Shown: positions 60,123 to 64,000 of the stretch, piece after piece | Layout: every line of letters starts with the position of its first letter | How positions within the stretch are numbered: position 1 is the stretch's first letter | DNA from: Monoplex corrugatus | Lineage: Eukaryota > Mollusca > Gastropoda > Littorinimorpha > Ranellidae | Assembly: GCA_030674185.1 (NCBI GenBank) | Contig: CM060312.1 | Coordinates: 7,846,632 to 7,910,631 of the forward strand | DNA: 64,000 nucleotides | Reading direction: 5' to 3' | The notes under the pieces: generated by a model | What the model was told of the DNA's origin: nothing | What the model saw: the letters and a program-made list of their open reading frames with translations, nothing else | The model's database searches: none | Made by a program: the position numbers and the translations under genes

Positions 60123-63100
60123 CATCATCTGTAGGGAATTTAATCCTTATGAAGTTCACTTTTTTCATTCCTCCTTGCCCAGATCCAGCTTGAGCTCCTT
60201 TCTGCTGCCTCTGCCATCGCTTTAAGGGCTCTAGTCCTCTTCTTCCCAGAAATGGCGAGTTGTTTCATGAGATCATAAGCGGAGGTGCCCACAAACCCTC
60301 TTGCCCCGACCTCTATGGCGAAGATTTTGACCCGCAGACCTGCTTTCTTCAGGGTGCTGGCAAGACCGGCGTATTTTTCGGTCTTGTAGATATGTGCTTC
60401 TTCCATTCTGCTTTCGTATGGCACAGTGAGTTCTATCAGAATCACTTGTTTCGAGGAGTCAGAGTGGAGAGCGATGTCTGGTCTCATGCCTGTCTTGCTG
60501 ATGACATCTGGGTAATTTCTCCACTCTGGGAGGTCTGCTGTACACTCCAGTCGACTGCTCCATCCAGAAGACCCTTTGGCAATGTGCTGGTTGTCATAGC
60601 ACTTTCGGGCCAGACCTGTTTCCCTCCTGCTTTGTAGAACGTTGTCATAGCAATTGGTGCGTTTGGGGTCATGGTTTTTTCGCTAACCACATCTGTGATC
60701 ACTTTCAGAACTTGGTTGTGCCTCCATGTATACCTTCTTTGGGCTAGCGCTACTTTGCAAGAGCTTAGGACATGTTCCACTGTTTGTTTCTTCTGACAGA
60801 GCGGACATGCTGGGTCGTCTGCTTTCCCCCATTTCACTAAGTTTGCATTCGAGGGGAGCAGGTCATATACAGATCTGAGGAGGAAGCTTATCCTTAGAGG
60901 AGCCATGTGCCACATATTGTTCCAGCTGAGACTTCTTTGGAGTGCACTGTCCCATGTTGTCCATTGCCCCTGTTGACCTTGCTGGACTGCCTTCTGCACT
61001 CTTTTGACATCTTCTTCTTCCTTCAATTCCTGTATGATCATGTCTCTTTTTTCCTTCCCTTTGGCTTTGGACCACCACTGCATTTTTGTTGCTCCCAGTC
61101 CCTGTCTGTTGGTTTGCGTGTGTCCAATTATTTCTTTGATGCTGAGGTTTCTCTTGGCATTGTTTACAGCCTCTTGGACTTTCCACTTTCTGCCAGTTCT
61201 CAGCTTTGGATGAACTGATCTCACGATATTGTCTTCCGATTCCTCCAGCATGCTCAACAGTCTTGCTTTTCCAACTTTGTATTCCTCCACTATGGATTTG
61301 AGAGGTAGCTTCAGCATTGCTTGACGACAGTAGAATGCAACATCAGTGAGACCAGGTGGGACACCGAGCCATTTTCTTGTGTATTTGTTGATTTTGGCTT
61401 CCATTGCTTCGACTGTGCTGGTGCAAATGTCATAGATTAGCAGTGGCCACAGCAGCTTTGGTATCAGCATGAACTGTAGACACCAGACTTTGTATTTGCC
61501 TGGCAGTCCGCAGTTATCTATTTTCTTCAGGCCTTCTTCTGCTGTTTGCTTGGTTTCACATCCCCTTTGTGTGTCTTTCAGGGAGTCATCATACCATCTT
61601 CCGAGACTTTTTACTGGCTCTTCTGTGACAGTGGGGATGGCTTGGTTGGCTACCATGAATTTGACTGAATCTGCCACTTTTCCTTTTCGCAGTGAGAGAC
61701 TTCGGGATTTCTTAGGTTTGAACCTCATTCTTGAAGAGGCCACCAGCTCATCCAGCTGCTTTAAGATTTGGTGTGTCTCTTCCTCATCCGTGGACAAGAC
61801 TGTTGTGTCATCCATGAAAGCTTTCAGAGGAGGCATCTGGTATCCATCTCCCAGATTCACTGGACCTGAACTCTTCATTGCAGCTTTCAAGATGACTTCC
61901 ATTGCCAACACGAACAGTATGGGAGAGATTGCACAGCCCATTGCAATGCCCACCTCTAGGTCTATCCAGTCTGTGGTGTATTCTTTGGTAGAGAACCGCA
62001 TTGAGAACCCTTGGAAATACTTCCTCAGCATTGTTCAGATGTTTTCTGGGATGTGATACATTTCAAGAGCCAGCTGGATCATATCGTGTGGAACTGATCC
62101 ATATGCATTCGCCAGATCAAGCCAAACTACGTCAATGTCTCTCTTCTCTGTTCTTGCTTTTTGGATGGCATCCCAAATCAACGTGGCATGTTCCAAGCAT
62201 CCAGGCATTCCTGGTATGCCTCCCTTTTGGACTGACATATCCAGATACTTGTTTTCAGTCAGGTATTTTGTCAATCTTGCTGCCATAACAGAGAAGAAGA
62301 TTTTCCCCTCGACGTTCAGAAGTGATATTGGCCTGAACTGATTGATGCTGCTGGAGTTCTGCTCCTTCGGAATGTACACTCCTTCAGCTCTCATCCATTG
62401 GTCGCTGATCTTCTGGTTCCTCCATGCTGATCGAATCATCTTGTGGAGCCACTCGAGCACTTTTGGGCATTTCTTGTAGAGCAGGTATGGTATTCCGTTT
62501 GGTCCAGGTGCTGACTTGGCTCTGGCTTTCTTTACTACGTTCTTCACTTCATCCAGTGTTGGTGGTTTGTTATTGAATTTTCCTTCTGGCGCTGCAGGCC
62601 AAACCAGATTCTGGATTTCAAGTGGTGCCTCGCGCTGAGAATCGGAATATGTTTCCCTGAGATGCTGCTCTAGGGTTTCCTTGCCCACTGTGAGAGTCCC
62701 TGATTTGGGTTGTTCAAACAGCTTTCTTGAAAAGTCAAAGGGATCTTTGAAGAAACGATCTTGAGTCTTCTTCTTTTTGCTCTTTCTTCGCCTTGCTGAT
62801 TCCACTTTGCTGAGAGCATTGTGTTTGGCCTTCAGATCTTTCCAGAGTTCCAGGAGCCCTTGCTTCTCGAATTCTGAGGCAGTTTTCATTCGCTTTTTAA
62901 GCTTCCTTTTCTCCCTCCGGATGCTCTCCATCTGTTGCTGTCTTCTGGATTTCTGGGGAGGCGTTTTTGTCTTTGGCTGCTTCACTCCATAAGTGTCCCT
63001 GCAGATAGAGTATATGATGTCTCCGTATGTGTCAAGTTTGTGTTCCAGCGTACTGTTCCCTATTAGCGCATTCAGCTTAAGGACAAGTTCCTCATCTAAT

Positions 63101-63300
63101 TTCTCCCATTGTTCTTTTGCACCGGCAGGCGGCAAATTGAGTTTTCCACGTTTGGCGTTAAGAGCTTGTGCAAAATCCGCATCAGAACCGTCAGCGTGGA
63201 TGTCCTTGGCACTATGGTTTAATTCCTGGCCTTGGTATATAGTTCCTCTCCATAAGTGCTTTTCCTTCACCAACCCCGAACAAGGTTAGGTAATCATTCA
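60123..63300 (-). mobile_element. R2/NeSL-type non-LTR retrotransposon with restriction-like endonuclease, broken
   Basis: Three minus-strand frames (63,273-62,035; 62,031-60,484; 60,487-60,140) form one polyprotein. The first has a Lys/Arg-rich region, NQFRPISLLNVEGKIFFSVM and VVWLDLANAYGSVPHDMIQL (motif A). The second has VGIAMGCAISPILFVLAMEV (motif B), KAFMDDTTVLS (motif C), SLGRWYDDSLKD and zinc knuckle CPLCQKKQTVEHVLSSC. The third has RPDIALHSDSSKQVILIELT then VPYE, the PD...E core of a restriction-like endonuclease. One in-frame TGA (near 62,034) separates frames 1 and 2, and a frameshift near 60,545-60,580 separates 2 and 3. The N-terminal DNA-binding fingers are missing. The very short 3' UTR ends at a tRNA-like sequence. 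Confidence 0.9.
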
Positions 63301-63343
63301 CAGCTGCCTCACTATAACGTATGACATCATCTGTGTATAACTG

Positions 63344-63546
63344 TTCAACCCTTTGGCTCCCACACCCTATCCACCACCAGCAAAAACGTAACCCTTTGAC
63401 TCCCTTATCCTATCCACCAACTTCCTGAAGGATACCTGGAAGCTGGTGGATAGGATAAGACAGTCAAAGGGTTAAATTCATACTTTGTTGTCATGGTTGA
63501 CAAAGCATGAAGCTAATGGATAGGCTGAAGGAGTCAAAGGGTTATT
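63344..63546. mobile_element. TTAA palindromic MITE, copy 8
   Basis: CAACCCTTTGGCTCCC at the left, GGAGTCAAAGGG-TTATT at the right. The inner hairpin ACCCTTTGACTCCCTTATCC / GGATAAGACAGTCAAAGGGT again makes it self-nested. The terminal TTAAs have mutated. Confidence 0.68.
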
Positions 63547-63871
63547 CGACATATAAGAACATCTGTTAAACTGTCAAAGATCCACTCAAATGCATGATCA
63601 CAAATGCACATGGTGGACAGAGTACATATCAAAGAGAGGAGGCAGTGGAGTGGTATATGATATGAACAAATTAGAACTAAGTACAGGGCTTTATGAAACA
63701 TTAAAATCAAAAGTTGACTGGGAGGATCTGTTTCCATGTAAAAGGACAGTTTGTTTTCTTCATGAAAGATAAGTTGTCAATGATATTTGTGATTCCAAAG
63801 CTTTGATCCAAACAGGAGAGGACAATTTCATGATCTGTCAATGTGACAGCAGCATAAAAATTCTTCATTAC
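63547..63871. other. Intron without recognisable feature
   Basis: AT-rich intron next to exon A. Small open frames here have no support. Confidence 0.5.
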
Positions 63872-64000
63872 CTTTAGTATAGCTAATGAAAAAGATGTGT
63901 TTCTGGTAGGCCACAATCAGGTCGGCTGATCTGTTGAGGAAGCAGGCAGCGCTCAGCGTGTCATCCAGCATAATCTCAGTCAGCAGTGCTCCCCCTTCCT
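63872..64000 (-). CDS. Exon A, WD40-like segment (5' part outside window)
   Basis: The open frame reads ...LSAACFLNRSADLIVAYQKH and then IFFISYTK, ending at donor AAAG|GTAATG in phase 1. The alternating hydrophobic pattern with FLN..ADLIVAY looks like a beta-propeller blade strand pair. This is the most N-terminal coding sequence in the window, and the exon continues past position 64,000. It is the only part of the gene that hints at a fold. The WD40 reading is inference from pattern, not a family hit. Confidence 0.8.

Overview
This is eukaryotic, animal nuclear DNA: GT-AG introns, very long (CA/TG)n and (GA)n microsatellites, many minisatellites, several non-LTR retrotransposon lineages and tRNA-derived SINEs. 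The SINE types and overall texture fit a lophotrochozoan, most likely a marine gastropod mollusc. The species is inference; nothing prokaryotic or viral was seen.

The main result is one large minus-strand gene that fills the window and runs off both ends. Reading from 64,000 down to about 2,150, I can chain 16 well-supported and 2 candidate exons (about 3.47 kb, roughly 1,156 codons). There is no stop codon, and the intron phase agrees at every one of the 17 internal junctions. The most N-terminal part seen, at 63,872-64,000, resembles the last blade of a WD40 propeller. The rest is mostly low-complexity: acidic, Lys/Arg-rich and Ser/Pro-rich linker, with a few conserved-looking short segments. 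A WDR87/WDR97-like ciliary WD-repeat protein is my best guess, with low certainty. Neither the start nor the stop codon is in the window.

The introns (0.6 to 7.8 kb) are packed with repeats. Left third (1-22 kb): 59-bp, 52-bp and 48-bp minisatellites, a (TAG/TAA/GAT)n block, SINEs, and three old or short non-LTR pieces (5,847-6,117 +; 11,830-12,340 +; 16,600-17,780 -). Middle (22-45 kb): an inverted-repeat element resembling a Penelope terminus, a 2-kb 29-33-bp array, a 54-bp array, a 432-bp terminal-inverted-repeat MITE, a SINE abutting a 1.2-kb reverse-transcriptase element, and two copies of an unnamed dispersed repeat. Right third (45-64 kb): a 33-bp array and a G-rich array interrupted by a non-LTR element. 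Two more minus-strand non-LTR elements follow: one with a C-terminal zinc knuckle at 54.6-56.5 kb, and one with a restriction-like endonuclease at 60.1-63.3 kb.

A recurrent palindromic element, TTAA-CCCTTTGACTCC...GGAGTCAAAGGG-TTAA, occurs at least eight times and looks like a piggyBac-type MITE family. No tRNA gene, rRNA, CRISPR or second host gene was found. The transposon genes act only for themselves. The host gene is the only locus whose parts work together.
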